From: Streptomyces misionensis
GTDB lineage: Bacteria > Actinomycetota > Actinomycetes > Streptomycetales > Streptomycetaceae
DNA length: 64,000 nt
Assembly: GCF_900104815.1 (NCBI RefSeq)
Contig: NZ_FNTD01000004.1
Coordinates: 2,992,501-3,056,500 of the forward strand
Reading direction: 5' to 3'
Shown here: positions 34,870 through 43,467 of the stretch, in pieces
Numbering within the stretch: position 1 is the stretch's first letter
How the letters are laid out: each line of letters opens with the position of its first letter
Position numbers and translations under genes: made by a program
Notes under the pieces: generated by a model
The model's input: only the letters and a program-made list of their open reading frames with translations
The model's database searches: none
What the model was told of the DNA's origin: nothing

Positions 34870-36808
34870 CACGCTCAAGAGCACGACGGGCGCGAGTGGC
34901 GCCCCGGGCGGCCTGCGCCGGCTGCTGCTCGACAACGGCGCGCTGACCGCGCTGATCGTCCTGGTCATCGCCCTGTCGGCGCTGTCCGGCGACTTCCTGA
35001 CGACGGACAACCTGCTGAACATCGGCGTCCAGGCGGCCGTGACGGCCATCCTGGCCTTCGGTGTCACCTTCGTGATCGTCGCGGCGGGCATCGACCTGTC
35101 CGTGGGCTCGGTGGCCGCGCTGTCGGCGACCGTGCTGGCCTGGAGCGCCACCCAGCACGGGGTGCCGGTCGCGCTGGCCGTCGTCCTCGCGGTCGCCACG
35201 GGTGTGGCGGCCGGTCTGGTGAACGGCTTCCTGATCGCCTACGGCAAGCTGCCGCCGTTCATCGCGACGCTGGCGATGCTGTCGGTGGGCCGCGGTCTGG
35301 CGCTGGTGATCTCCGGCGGTGTGCCGATCCCGTTCCCGGACTCGGTCTCGCACCTCGGTGACACCCTGGGCGACTGGCTGCCGGTGCCGGTGCTGGTCAT
35401 GATCGTGATGGGGCTGCTGGCCGCGTTCGTGCTCGGCCGTACCTACATCGGCCGCTCGATGTACGCGATCGGCGGCAACGAGGAGGCCGCGCGCCTGTCG
35501 GGCCTGCGGGTGAAGAAGCAGAAGCTCGCGATCTACGCGCTGTCCGGTGTGTTCGCCGCGGTGGCCGGCATCGTGCTGGCCTCCCGGCTGTCCTCCGCGC
35601 AGCCGCAGGCCGCCGACGGCTACGAGCTGGACGCGATCGCCGCGGTCGTGATCGGCGGTGCCTCGCTCGCGGGCGGCACCGGCAAGGCGTCGGGCACCCT
35701 GGTCGGCGCGCTGATCCTCGCGGTGCTGCGCAACGGCCTCAACCTGCTCAACGTCTCGGCGTTCTGGCAGCAGGTCGTGATCGGTGTGGTCATCGCGCTG
35801 GCGGTGCTGCTCGACACGGTGCGCCGCAAGGCGGGCGCCACCCCGGTGACCAGCGGTGGCGGCGGCAACAAGGGCAAGCAGGCGGCGACGTACGGGCTCG
35901 CGGCCGTGGTGACGGTGGCGATCGTCGGCGCGACCTCGTTCCTGCACAACGGCTCCTCGTCCTCGGACAAGCCGAAGATGGGTCTGTCGCTGTCCACCCT
36001 CAACAACCCGTTCTTCGTGCAGATCCGCTCCGGCGCGCAGGCCGAGGCGAAGAGGCTGGGCGTGGACCTGACGGTGACCGACGCGCAGAACGACGCCTCG
36101 CAGCAGGCCAACCAGCTCCAGAACTTCACCAGTTCGCACCTGGGCGCGATCATCGTGAACCCGGTGGACTCGGACGCGGCCAGCAACTCGGTCAAGGCCG
36201 CCGACAAGGCGGACATCCCGGTCATCGCGGTCGACCGCGGCGTCAACAAGGCGGATGTGAACGCCCTGGTGGCCTCGGACAACATCGCCGGTGGTGAGCA
36301 GGCGGCCAAGACGATCGCCGAGAAGCTGGGCGGCAAGGGCAAGATCGTGATCCTCCAGGGGCAGGCGGGCACCTCGGCGGCGCGGGAGCGCGCGCAGGGC
36401 TTCGCCAACGGCCTCAAGGCCTACCCGGGCATCAAGGTGGTGGCTCAGCAGCCGGCCGACTTCGACCGCACCAAGGGCCTCGACGTGATGTCCAACCTGC
36501 TCCAGGCCCACCCGGACGTGCAGGGCGTGATCGCCGCCAACGACGAGATGGCGCTCGGCGCGATCAAGGCCCTGGGGTCCAAGGCCGGTACGTCGGTGCC
36601 GGTGGTCGGCTTCGACGGCACCCCCGACGGCCTGAAGGCGGTCAAGGCGGGCACGCTCTACGCCTCCGTCGCCCAGCAGCCGACCCAGCTCGGCCGGATC
36701 GCCGTGGACAACGCGCTCAAGGCGACCCAGGGCAAGAAGGTGGAGCAGATGGTGAAGGTGCCGGTGAAGGTGGTCACGAAGGACAACGTGGCCGGCTTCA
36801 GCGGCTGA
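34859..36808 (+). CDS. Ribose ABC permease fused to substrate-binding protein (RbsC-RbsB)
   Basis: This 649-residue fusion has at residues about 20-320 an RbsC-type permease (GIDLSVGSVAALSA, IGRSMYAIGGNEEAARLSGL, VVIGGASLAGGTGK). A basic linker and one more hydrophobic segment (TYGLAAVVTVAIVGATSFL) follow. The rest is an RbsB-type binding protein (KPKMGLSLSTLNNPFFVQI, AIIVNPVDSDAA, GKIVILQGQAGTSAARERAQGF, GVIAANDEMALGAIKALG). The binding domain is thus tethered outside the membrane instead of being a lipoprotein. The start is GTG 34859 with AAGGAGG. This fusion replaces the usual separate rbsC and rbsB. Confidence 0.9.
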   Translation: MAADTLKSTTGASGAPGGLRRLLLDNGALTALIVLVIALSALSGDFLTTDNLLNIGVQAAVTAILAFGVTFVIVAAGIDLSVGSVAALSATVLAWSATQHGVPVALAVVLAVATGVAAGLVNGFLIAYGKLPPFIATLAMLSVGRGLALVISGGVPIPFPDSVSHLGDTLGDWLPVPVLVMIVMGLLAAFVLGRTYIGRSMYAIGGNEEAARLSGLRVKKQKLAIYALSGVFAAVAGIVLASRLSSAQPQAADGYELDAIAAVVIGGASLAGGTGKASGTLVGALILAVLRNGLNLLNVSAFWQQVVIGVVIALAVLLDTVRRKAGATPVTSGGGGNKGKQAATYGLAAVVTVAIVGATSFLHNGSSSSDKPKMGLSLSTLNNPFFVQIRSGAQAEAKRLGVDLTVTDAQNDASQQANQLQNFTSSHLGAIIVNPVDSDAASNSVKAADKADIPVIAVDRGVNKADVNALVASDNIAGGEQAAKTIAEKLGGKGKIVILQGQAGTSAARERAQGFANGLKAYPGIKVVAQQPADFDRTKGLDVMSNLLQAHPDVQGVIAANDEMALGAIKALGSKAGTSVPVVGFDGTPDGLKAVKAGTLYASVAQQPTQLGRIAVDNALKATQGKKVEQMVKVPVKVVTKDNVAGFSG

Positions 36809-36897
36809 CGGAAGAAGACGCGGAAGACTCGGGCGGGCGGTCGTACACCACAGGTGGCGGCCGTCCGCCCCGGTTCATCTCTCATGGGAGTCAAGTC

Positions 36898-37800
36898 ATG
36901 TACGACTACGACCTGTTGGTCGTGGGCTCGGCCAACGCCGACCTGGTGATCGGTGTCGAACGGCGGCCGGGTGCCGGTGAGACGGTGCTCGGCTCGGACC
37001 TGTCCGTGCACCCCGGCGGCAAGGGTGCCAACCAGGCGGTGGCCGCCGCCCGGCTCGGGGCCCGCACGGCCCTGCTGGCCCGGGTGGGCGACGACGGCCA
37101 CGGCCGGCTGCTGCTCGACTCCCTGCGCTCGGCCGGGGTGGACCCGGCGGGCGTGCTGGCCGGCGGGGCGCCCACCGGTGTCGCGCTGATCACCGTCGAC
37201 CCGTCCGGCGACAACAGCATCGTGGTGTCGCCGGGTGCCAACGCCCGTCTCACCCCGGCGGACGTGCGGGCGGCCGAGGGGCTGCTGCGCGCCTCCCGCG
37301 TGGTCTCCACCCAGCTGGAGATCCCGCTGGAGACGGTCGAGGAGGTGGTGCGCGGCCTGCCGTCCGGGACCCGGTTCGTGCTGAACCCGTCCCCGCCGCG
37401 CCCGCTGCCCGCGGAGGTGCTGGCGGCCTGCGACCCGCTGATCGTCAACGAGCACGAGGCGCGGGTGCTCCTGGGCGGGGCCGGGGCGGGCGAGGAGCCC
37501 GAGGACTGGGCCCGCGGGCTGCTGGCCCTGGGCCCGCGCTCGGTGGTGGTGACGCTCGGCGCCGAGGGCGCGCTGGTGCACGACGGCTCGGGCGCGACCC
37601 GGGTGGCGTCGGTGAAGGTCGACGCGGTGGACACCACGGGCGCCGGCGACGCGTTCACGGCCGCGCTGGCGTGGCGGCTGGGCACGGGCGCGAGCCTCGC
37701 GGAGGCGGCCGGGTACGCGGCGCGCGTCGGCGCGGCGGCCGTGACGAAGCCGGGGGCGCAGGAGTCGTACCCGACGGCCGAGGAGGTCCGGGCGCTGTGA
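36898..37800 (+). CDS. rbsK: Ribokinase (RbsK)
   Basis: This 300-residue PfkB-family kinase makes D-ribose 5-phosphate. Motifs are the substrate site VHPGGKGANQAVAAARLGA at about residue 38 and the catalytic DTTGAGDAFTAALAW near 245. ATG 36898 has GGGAG upstream and follows the permease-binding fusion by 89 bp. Its stop overlaps the rbsD start (GTGA). Confidence 0.93.
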   Translation: MYDYDLLVVGSANADLVIGVERRPGAGETVLGSDLSVHPGGKGANQAVAAARLGARTALLARVGDDGHGRLLLDSLRSAGVDPAGVLAGGAPTGVALITVDPSGDNSIVVSPGANARLTPADVRAAEGLLRASRVVSTQLEIPLETVEEVVRGLPSGTRFVLNPSPPRPLPAEVLAACDPLIVNEHEARVLLGGAGAGEEPEDWARGLLALGPRSVVVTLGAEGALVHDGSGATRVASVKVDAVDTTGAGDAFTAALAWRLGTGASLAEAAGYAARVGAAAVTKPGAQESYPTAEEVRAL

Positions 37801-38177
37801 AGAAGGCGGGCATCCTCAATCGTCATCTGGCCGGTGCGCTGGCCGAGTTGGGGCACACCGACGGGGTGCTGGTGTGCGACGCGGGCATGCCGGTCCCGGA
37901 CGGTCCGCGCGTGGTGGACCTGGCCTTCCGGGCCGGGGTGCCGTCCTTCGCGGAGGTCCTGGACGGCCTGCTGGACGAGCTGGTGATCGAGGGGGCGACG
38001 GCGGCGCGGGAGCTGCGCGGGGCCCATCGGGAGCTGCTGGAGCGGCGGCTGCCCGGCCTGGCCTACGTGCCCCACGAGCGGCTCAAGGAGCTGTCGGCGG
38101 GGGCCCGGCTGATCGTCCGCACCGGCGAGGCCAGTCCGTACGCCAATGTGCTGCTGCGGTGCGGGGTGTTCTTCTGA
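37797..38177 (+). CDS. rbsD: D-ribose pyranase (RbsD)
   Basis: This 126-residue mutarotase converts beta-pyranose ribose to the furanose form used by RbsK. The characteristic opening KKAGILNRHLAGALAELGHTDGVLVCDAGMPVP carries the catalytic His (NRH) and Asp. It ends GEASPYANVLLRCGVFF. GTG 37797 overlaps the rbsK stop. It is the last gene of the operon and is convergent with the sigma factor gene only 11 bp away. Confidence 0.93.
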   Translation: MKKAGILNRHLAGALAELGHTDGVLVCDAGMPVPDGPRVVDLAFRAGVPSFAEVLDGLLDELVIEGATAARELRGAHRELLERRLPGLAYVPHERLKELSAGARLIVRTGEASPYANVLLRCGVFF

Positions 38178-38188
38178 GCGGCGGGAAT

Positions 38189-39418
38189 TCACCCGTCTCC
38201 TGACAGCCGGGCCGCCCGCGCCTCCAGGTGGCGCCGTTCGGCGAGGCTCGCGGTGGCCTTCGCCGCGCGCCGGTAGTGCTCGTGGGCCCCCGCCGTGTCG
38301 CCGGTCCTCTCCAGCAGGTGCGCCCGGACCGACAGCAGCCGGTGGTGGCGGGCCGTGCGGGGGTCGCCGTCCAGGGTGGCGAGGAGGGCGAGCCCGGCCT
38401 CGGGCCCCGCGGTCTCCGCGAGGGCGACGGCCCGGTTGAGGGTGACCATGGGATTGGGCGCGATCCGCTCCAGGATCAGGTAGAGGGCGTACACCTGGGC
38501 CCAGTTGGTCTCCTCGGCCTTGGGCGCGTCGGCGTGGGTGGCGGCGATGGCGGCCTGGAGGGCGTAGGGACCGAGGGAGGGCCCGGCCAGCGCCGTCTCG
38601 ACCAGTGCGGTGCCCTCCTCGATCAGTGCGCGGTCCCAGGCCGTGCGGTCCTGCTCCGCGAGCGGGACCAGGTCGCCCGAGGGGGTGGTACGGGCCGTGC
38701 GGCGGGCGTCGGTCAGCAGCATCAGGGCGAGCAGCCCGGTGACCTCGCCGTCCTCGGGGAGCCGGGCGTGCACGGCCCGGGCGAGCCGGATGGCCTCGTG
38801 CGCGAGGTCGGGACGGTCGAGGCGGCTGCCCGAGGTGGCGGTGTAGCCCTCGTTGAAGATCAGGTAGAGCACGTGCAGGACGACCGGCAGCCGCTCCCGC
38901 GGTTCCGGTCCGTCCGGCGCGGCGAAGGTGCCGCCCGCCGCCCTGATCCGCTGCTTGGCCCGGCTGATCCGGGCCGCCGTCGTGGCCTCCGGCACCAGGA
39001 AGGCGCCGGCGATCTCGGCCGTGGTCAGGCCGCCCACGGCCCGCAGGGTCAGCGCGGTCTGGGAGGCCGGGGTCAGCGCCGGGTGGCAGCACAGGAACAG
39101 CAGGAGCAGGGTGTCGTCGGTGTCCGGCACCTCTCCGGGGGCGACCTCGGCGGCGGTCGCGGCCTCCCGCTCCCGGCGGGCGATGTCGCTGCGCGCCTGG
39201 TCGGCCAGCCGGCGGGAGGCGACCGTGGTCAGCCAGCCGCGCGGGTTGCCGGGCACGCCCTCGGCCGGCCACTGCGTGGTGGCGGCGAGGACGGCCTCCT
39301 GCACGGCGTCCTCGCAGTCCTCGAACCGGCCGTGCCGGCGGACGAGCGCGCCGAGGACCCGCGGCGCGAGGTCGCGCAGCAGGTCCTCGGTGCCCGGTGC
39401 CGGGCCGGGAGCGCTCAC
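38189..39418 (-). CDS. ECF sigma factor of the ECF42 type with C-terminal TPR-like extension
   Basis: This 409-residue protein has ECF regions 2 and 4 (GRFEDCEDAVQEAVLAATTQWP..., then LTLRAVGGLTTAEIAGAFLVPEATTAARISRAKQRI) followed by a helical C-terminal extension of about 200 residues (ALQAAIAATHADAP, NPMVTLNRAVALAE). That extension and the adjacent DGPF-domain gene define group ECF42, which has no classical anti-sigma factor. The start is GTG 39418, overlapping the stop of the DGPF gene. A GGAGG lies very close, and a GTG at 39436 is an alternative. The signal is unknown. Confidence 0.9.
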   Translation of the reverse strand: MSAPGPAPGTEDLLRDLAPRVLGALVRRHGRFEDCEDAVQEAVLAATTQWPAEGVPGNPRGWLTTVASRRLADQARSDIARREREAATAAEVAPGEVPDTDDTLLLLFLCCHPALTPASQTALTLRAVGGLTTAEIAGAFLVPEATTAARISRAKQRIRAAGGTFAAPDGPEPRERLPVVLHVLYLIFNEGYTATSGSRLDRPDLAHEAIRLARAVHARLPEDGEVTGLLALMLLTDARRTARTTPSGDLVPLAEQDRTAWDRALIEEGTALVETALAGPSLGPYALQAAIAATHADAPKAEETNWAQVYALYLILERIAPNPMVTLNRAVALAETAGPEAGLALLATLDGDPRTARHHRLLSVRAHLLERTGDTAGAHEHYRRAAKATASLAERRHLEARAARLSGDG

Positions 39419-39786
39419 GCCTCCAGCCGTCCGCACTCGAACATCACCTGGCGCACCTCGACCCCCAGGCCCTCGATCGCGGCGTCCGGGATCATCGCGG
39501 CCAGTTCGACCGCCCGGTCCCGGTCCTCGCAGTCGACCAGGTAGTAGCCGCCCAGGTGCTCCTTGGCCTCCAGGAAGGGCCCGTCGGTGACGACCGTCCG
39601 GCCGCCGCGCACGGTGACGACGGCGGACTGGGACGGGTCGGCCAGCGCCTGCGTGGTGACCAGCTCGCCGGACTCCTTCAGCGCCTCGATGAACTTCCCG
39701 TGGCCCTCCTGGACCGCCGCCTTCTCCTCGGCGGTCAGCGCGTCCAGCACGGCGGGGTTGATGTGCAGGGCGATCAGGAACTGCAT
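39415..39786 (-). CDS. DGPF/YCII-domain protein, partner of the ECF42 sigma factor
   Basis: This 123-residue YCII-related protein has the DGPF motif in VVTDGPFLEAKEHLGGYYLVDCEDRDRAVELAA. Such genes sit next to ECF42 sigma genes, where they are regulatory targets (family knowledge). ATG 39786. The stop overlaps the sigma gene start by GTGA, so the two are one translationally coupled unit. Confidence 0.9.
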   Translation of the reverse strand: MQFLIALHINPAVLDALTAEEKAAVQEGHGKFIEALKESGELVTTQALADPSQSAVVTVRGGRTVVTDGPFLEAKEHLGGYYLVDCEDRDRAVELAAMIPDAAIEGLGVEVRQVMFECGRLEA

Positions 39787-39825
39787 GTCGTACTCCTCAT
39801 GGTTCGCGGGCCCCTGCCGGGCCCT

Positions 39826-40158
39826 TCACCCTGTGGTCGGAGCCGCGTCGGACTTCTTGACATCGTCCGGCACGGGTTCCGGGAAGTTCCTCAGCCGGGC
39901 GCCCCTGCTCTCCGCGATCCGCTTGGTCTCCTTCAGCGACTCGGCGAGGCGGCGGACCAGGTAGTGCAACTCCTCACCGGTCAGTTTCCGCCCCGGCCCG
40001 GCGAGGAGTTCGGCGGTGTGCTCCAGCAGACCACCGGCCATCCCGAGTTGTACCTGCTCGACCTGGTCGGCGACCCGCGAGACGTACCCGGTGCCGTCGC
40101 CGAGGAGGTAGCAGGGCTTCCCCTCCGAACCGGTCCAGGGAAGCAGACGTTCGTTCAC
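39826..40158 (-). CDS. Conserved Streptomyces protein of unknown function (110 aa)
   Basis: This 110-residue protein starts VNERLLPWTGSEGKPCYLLGDGTGYVSRVADQVEQVQLGMAGGLLEHTAELL, continues with a helical LTGEELHYLVRRLAESLKETKRIAESRG and ends in a polar tail. GTG 40158 overlaps the stop of the upstream 69-residue gene (GTGA). I remember similar small proteins beside XRE-DUF397 clusters in Streptomyces, and here the divergent neighbour is such a cluster. No function is known to me. Confidence 0.7.
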   Translation of the reverse strand: MNERLLPWTGSEGKPCYLLGDGTGYVSRVADQVEQVQLGMAGGLLEHTAELLAGPGRKLTGEELHYLVRRLAESLKETKRIAESRGARLRNFPEPVPDDVKKSDAAPTTG

Positions 40159-40364
40159 GCGTAGGTCTCCACGAGGTCGAGGTAGGGGCGGACGAGCGGG
40201 CTGTCCTCGCCGCGGAGGGGGGCTTCGCCCCGCCGGTACGCCGCGGGGCCGCCGACGTACGGGCACGAGTACGACGGGTGCGCCGGCCCGCGCCGCCGGC
40301 GTCCGCGGGCGGGCAGGAGGAGCCTCAGCAAGGGCTCGACCAGCCGGGTCAGGAGTTGGGTCAT
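40155..40364 (-). CDS. Small basic protein of unknown function (69 aa)
   Basis: This 69-residue protein has a hydrophobic/basic N-terminus (MTQLLTRLVEPLLRLLLPARGRRRRGP), a PYVGG middle and the C-terminal motif LRGEDSPLVRPYLDLVE. I have seen the RGED...VRPY ending in several tiny Streptomyces proteins. ATG 40364. It is translationally coupled to the 110-residue gene and divergent from the XRE gene at 40493. Confidence 0.65.
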   Translation of the reverse strand: MTQLLTRLVEPLLRLLLPARGRRRRGPAHPSYSCPYVGGPAAYRRGEAPLRGEDSPLVRPYLDLVETYA

Positions 40365-40492
40365 GCCGACCTGCTTTCTCGTCTCGGGTGACTGCGGTGT
40401 GTGGTGAACCGGTCACAGAGTGGGGCGGCGGTGGCTAGGCTTTCCAGAGGTGGGGGGTTGACATTGCCCACGTCAGCAAGGGAGTTGGCCGG

Positions 40493-41317
40493 ATGAGCGT
40501 TGACCGCAGGCCACGGACGCCGCGCGAGAAGTACGGGGAGGAGCTGAGGCTGCGACGGATCGCGGCCGGGCTCACGCAGGAGCAACTGAGCGAGATCATC
40601 GTGTGCTCGCCCACGCTGATCAGCCACTACGAATCGGGCAGGCGGCTGCCCAAGCCCGACGACGCACGCCGGATCGATCTGGCGCTCGGGACGGACGGGT
40701 TCTTCGAGCGGTGGTTGGAAGACCTGGAGTCGAAATACAACGACTACTTCGCGGCTGTGGCGGAGCTTGAGCAACAGGCCACGACGATCAAGCAGTTCGG
40801 GCTGGCGCTGGTTCCTGGCGTCCTGCAGACCGAGGGCTACGCAACCGCTGTGTTCCGCGCCTACTGGCCGAACTACACGACCGAGGAACTTGAAGAATTC
40901 CTCGTCAACCGAATGAAACGCCGACGCATGTTCGAGGGCCCCGAGCAGCCGGTCGTCTGGACACTGCTCGACGAGTCGGTGCTGCGGCACCGCGTCGGCG
41001 GCCCAGAGGTCATGGCCGAACAACTCCACAAGATCGCCGACATGGCCGAGGCGGGGCGGCTGCGGCTCCATGTGCTTCCGCACCGTGTCGGAGCACACGC
41101 GCTCCTACAGAGCCCGCTCGTGCTGATGAGCTTCAAGGACTCCGCACCGGTGGCCTACGTGGAAGGCTTCCGCACAGGCCACTTGATGGATGATCCGTCG
41201 CTGGTGAGGGCAAGTCGGACCGCCTACGCTCTGGCCCTGAGCGACGCGTTGTCGCAGCAGGAGTCACATGCCCTCGTCAGAGCGGCAGCGGAGGAGCACG
41301 TACATGGCGCGCAATGA
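40493..41317 (+). CDS. XRE-family regulator with DUF5753 domain (WhiJ-like)
   Basis: This 274-residue protein has an N-terminal helix-turn-helix (GEELRLRRIAAGLTQEQLSEIIVCSPTLISHYESGRRLPKP) followed by the DUF5753 domain (FGLALVPGVLQTEGYATAVF, WTLLDESVLRHRVGG, LRLHVLPHRVGAHALLQSPLVLMSF). This is the WhiJ/Scr1 type that is paired with a DUF397 protein and affects development or antibiotic production in Streptomyces. ATG 40493 follows AGGGAG. It overlaps the first DUF397 gene by 14 bp. Confidence 0.92.
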   Translation: MSVDRRPRTPREKYGEELRLRRIAAGLTQEQLSEIIVCSPTLISHYESGRRLPKPDDARRIDLALGTDGFFERWLEDLESKYNDYFAAVAELEQQATTIKQFGLALVPGVLQTEGYATAVFRAYWPNYTTEELEEFLVNRMKRRRMFEGPEQPVVWTLLDESVLRHRVGGPEVMAEQLHKIADMAEAGRLRLHVLPHRVGAHALLQSPLVLMSFKDSAPVAYVEGFRTGHLMDDPSLVRASRTAYALALSDALSQQESHALVRAAAEEHVHGAQ

Positions 41318-41528
41318 ACACACTGTCCCCGACGCATCCACTCTCACCGGCTGGTTCAAGTCCAGCTACAGCGGTGGCACCAATGACGACTGCGTGGAGA
41401 TCGCCTCCGGCCACACCACCGTCCCCGTCCGCGACAGCAAGAACCGCACCGGCCCGGCACTGCTCATCCCCTTCGACGGCTGGACTTCCTTCGTCGGCGC
41501 GGTCAAAGACGGACACTTCAAGAGCTGA
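41304..41528 (+). CDS. DUF397 protein, first copy
   Basis: This 74-residue DUF397 protein has the family motif TGWFKSSYSGGTNDDCVEIA, then VPVRDSKNRTGPALLIPFDGWTSFVGAVKDG. ATG 41304 has GGAGGAG upstream and lies inside the 3' end of the XRE gene, so translation is coupled. In known pairs the DUF397 protein works together with the XRE partner. Confidence 0.92.
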   Translation: MARNEHTVPDASTLTGWFKSSYSGGTNDDCVEIASGHTTVPVRDSKNRTGPALLIPFDGWTSFVGAVKDGHFKS

Positions 41529-41545
41529 CAGCGGAAGGGCACGCC

Positions 41546-41767
41546 ATGCCGAGCAATGACCCCACCCTCCCCAACGCATCCACCCTCACCGGGTGGTTCA
41601 AGTCCAGCTACAGCGGTGGCACCAACGACAACTGCGTGGAGATCGCCTCCGGCCACACCACCGTCCCCGTCCGCGACAGCAAGAACGCCACCGGCCCGGC
41701 GCTGCTCTTCTCCTCCGACGGCTGGACCGCCTTCATCGGTGCCGTGAAGGACGGGAGCCTCACCTGA
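41546..41767 (+). CDS. DUF397 protein, second copy
   Basis: This 73-residue tandem duplicate of the preceding gene starts 18 bp after its stop. The core TGWFKSSYSGGTNDNCVEIASGHTTVPVRDSKN is almost identical at DNA level. Differences cluster in the first 12 residues and in the C-terminal third (LLFSSDGWTAFIGAVKDGSLT). ATG 41546 follows GGAAGGGCACGCC. One XRE gene thus has two DUF397 partners. Confidence 0.92.
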   Translation: MPSNDPTLPNASTLTGWFKSSYSGGTNDNCVEIASGHTTVPVRDSKNATGPALLFSSDGWTAFIGAVKDGSLT

Positions 41768-41785
41768 CCCTGGTGACGAGCCCCC

Positions 41786-42694
41786 TCACGTCCCGGCGGC
41801 CTCCCGGCGGAACGCCGTCGGGGTGGTTCCCGTGCGCTGGCGGAAGAACTTGGTGAAGTCACTGGGGTCGGTGAAGCCCAGCCGGGCGGCGATGGCGGTG
41901 GCGGGCAGCCGGCTGTGGGCCAGTTCCCGTTTGGCCTCCAGCACCACCCGCTCGTCGATGTACCGCTTCGCCGACATCCCGGTGGCCGCCGTCGTGGCCC
42001 GGGTGAGCGTGCGCGGGCTGTAGCCGAGGGCCGCCGCGTAGTCCTCCACCCGGCGCGTGACCGCGAAGTCCCGCTCGACGGCCGCGTGAAAGCGCCGGAA
42101 CGCCTGATTGGAGACCGGCGCGTCCGGGGCCGCGCCCCGCGCCTTGGCCAGCCGCAGCAGCAGCACCGCCAGCAGATGCCGCAGCGCCTGCACGTGGGAC
42201 TCCAGCGGCAGCTCCGTCATCGCCTCGTACTCGTACCGCAGGTGGTCGAGCGCCCGGCGCAGCCCCTCCGCGTCCGCGCCCGCCGGGCGCACGGGACCCG
42301 GCGCGTACGGCGGCCGGGCGAAGGCCGCGGCGACGGTGGCCGCGTCCGGGAAGCCCGCCGGGAAGGCGACCACCACTCCGTCGGAGACCGGCAGGTCCCG
42401 CCCCCAGCGCTGCACCTGCCCGGGCCGGATCCACAGCCAGGAACCCGCGTCGAGGGTGTACGTGGTGAAGTCCACGGACACCGTGAGGCTCCCGGAGCGC
42501 ACCGCGACGAGCTGGTGGAAGGCGGGGCGCAGGGGCGCGTACGGCTCGTTGCCGTGGTTGCGGGCGCGCCGGTCCAGCTCGGCGAGGTTGACCAGTTCGA
42601 GGCCCGGCGGGGAGCCGGCGGTGCGGCGGAACGCCAGGTCCCGGATCACCGGCCGAGGTTCCGGCTGCCCGGAAGACTGTCCGTTTTTTCCCAT
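41786..42694 (-). CDS. AraC-family regulator next to the vanillate decarboxylase operon
   Basis: This 302-residue protein has an N-terminal cupin-like ligand domain (FHQLVAVRSGSLTVSVDFTTYTLDAGSWLWIRPGQVQRW) and a C-terminal AraC double helix-turn-helix (VEDYAAALGYSPRTLTRATTAATG, then LPATAIAARLGFTDPSDFTKFFRQRTGTTPTAFR). ATG 42694. It is divergent from vdcB across 111 bp, so control of that operon by an aromatic acid is likely, though the effector is inference. Confidence 0.87.
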   Translation of the reverse strand: MGKNGQSSGQPEPRPVIRDLAFRRTAGSPPGLELVNLAELDRRARNHGNEPYAPLRPAFHQLVAVRSGSLTVSVDFTTYTLDAGSWLWIRPGQVQRWGRDLPVSDGVVVAFPAGFPDAATVAAAFARPPYAPGPVRPAGADAEGLRRALDHLRYEYEAMTELPLESHVQALRHLLAVLLLRLAKARGAAPDAPVSNQAFRRFHAAVERDFAVTRRVEDYAAALGYSPRTLTRATTAATGMSAKRYIDERVVLEAKRELAHSRLPATAIAARLGFTDPSDFTKFFRQRTGTTPTAFRREAAGT

Positions 42695-42805
42695 GGCTAG
42701 TCCCGAGCCTACCGCCGGTGGCCCCGGTCCCGCTCCTAGCGTGGAGACATCGGTGCAGGTCACAGGCGTGCACAAGGCACGCGACAACGGTAAGGGAGCC
42801 CTCGT

Positions 42806-43396
42806 ATGAGACTGGTCGTAGGGATGACCGGGGCCACCGGGGCCGCCCTCGGCGTACGGCTCCTGGAGAACCTCGCGGAGCTTCCCGAGGTGGAGACCCA
42901 TCTCGTGCTCAGCCGGTGGGCCCGCACCACGATCGAGCTGGAGACCGGACGGACGGCCCGCGAGGTCGCCGGGCTGGCGGACGTCGTGCACAACCCCGAC
43001 GACCAGGGCGCGACGATCTCCTCGGGGTCCTTCAGGACCGACGGCATGGTGATCGTCCCCTGCTCCATGAAGACGCTCGCCGGGATCCGCGCCGGTTACG
43101 CGGACGGCCTGGTCGGCCGCGCGGCGGACGTCGTCCTCAAGGAGCGCCGCAAGCTCGTCCTCGTCCCCCGCGAGACGCCGCTGAGCGAGATCCACCTGGA
43201 GAACATGCTGGCGCTGGCCCGCATGGGCGTGCAGATGGTGCCGCCGATGCCCGCCTTCTACAACCACCCGGCGTCCGTCGACGACATCGTGGACCACATC
43301 GTCGCCCGCGTCCTCGACCAGTTCGAGCTGCCCGCCCCCGCCGCCAAGCGGTGGGAGGGCATGCGCGCCGCGCGGGACCTCAGGTCCGCCTCCTGA
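42806..43396 (+). CDS. vdcB: UbiX-type flavin prenyltransferase (VdcB)
   Basis: This 196-residue protein makes the prenylated FMN cofactor needed by UbiD decarboxylases. Signatures are VGMTGATGAALGVRLL at the N-terminus, SGSFRTDGMVIVPCSMKTLAGIRAG and LVPRETPLSEIHLENML. ATG 42806. It is followed by a UbiD homologue and a small VdcD-like protein, the vdcBCD order known from Streptomyces sp. D7 for non-oxidative decarboxylation of vanillate to guaiacol. Confidence 0.9.
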   Translation: MRLVVGMTGATGAALGVRLLENLAELPEVETHLVLSRWARTTIELETGRTAREVAGLADVVHNPDDQGATISSGSFRTDGMVIVPCSMKTLAGIRAGYADGLVGRAADVVLKERRKLVLVPRETPLSEIHLENMLALARMGVQMVPPMPAFYNHPASVDDIVDHIVARVLDQFELPAPAAKRWEGMRAARDLRSAS

Positions 43397-43467
43397 CGCC
43401 CGCCCCGCGGCACCCCTCCCCCGCACCCCCTGTCCGGACGCGTCCGGACGTCCCCAGAAGGAGTCCC

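Noticed and set aside
32272..35199. A 975-codon open frame on the minus strand
   Set aside because: Antisense to rbsR, rbsA and the permease fusion. Composition is shadow-like and there is no ribosome site.
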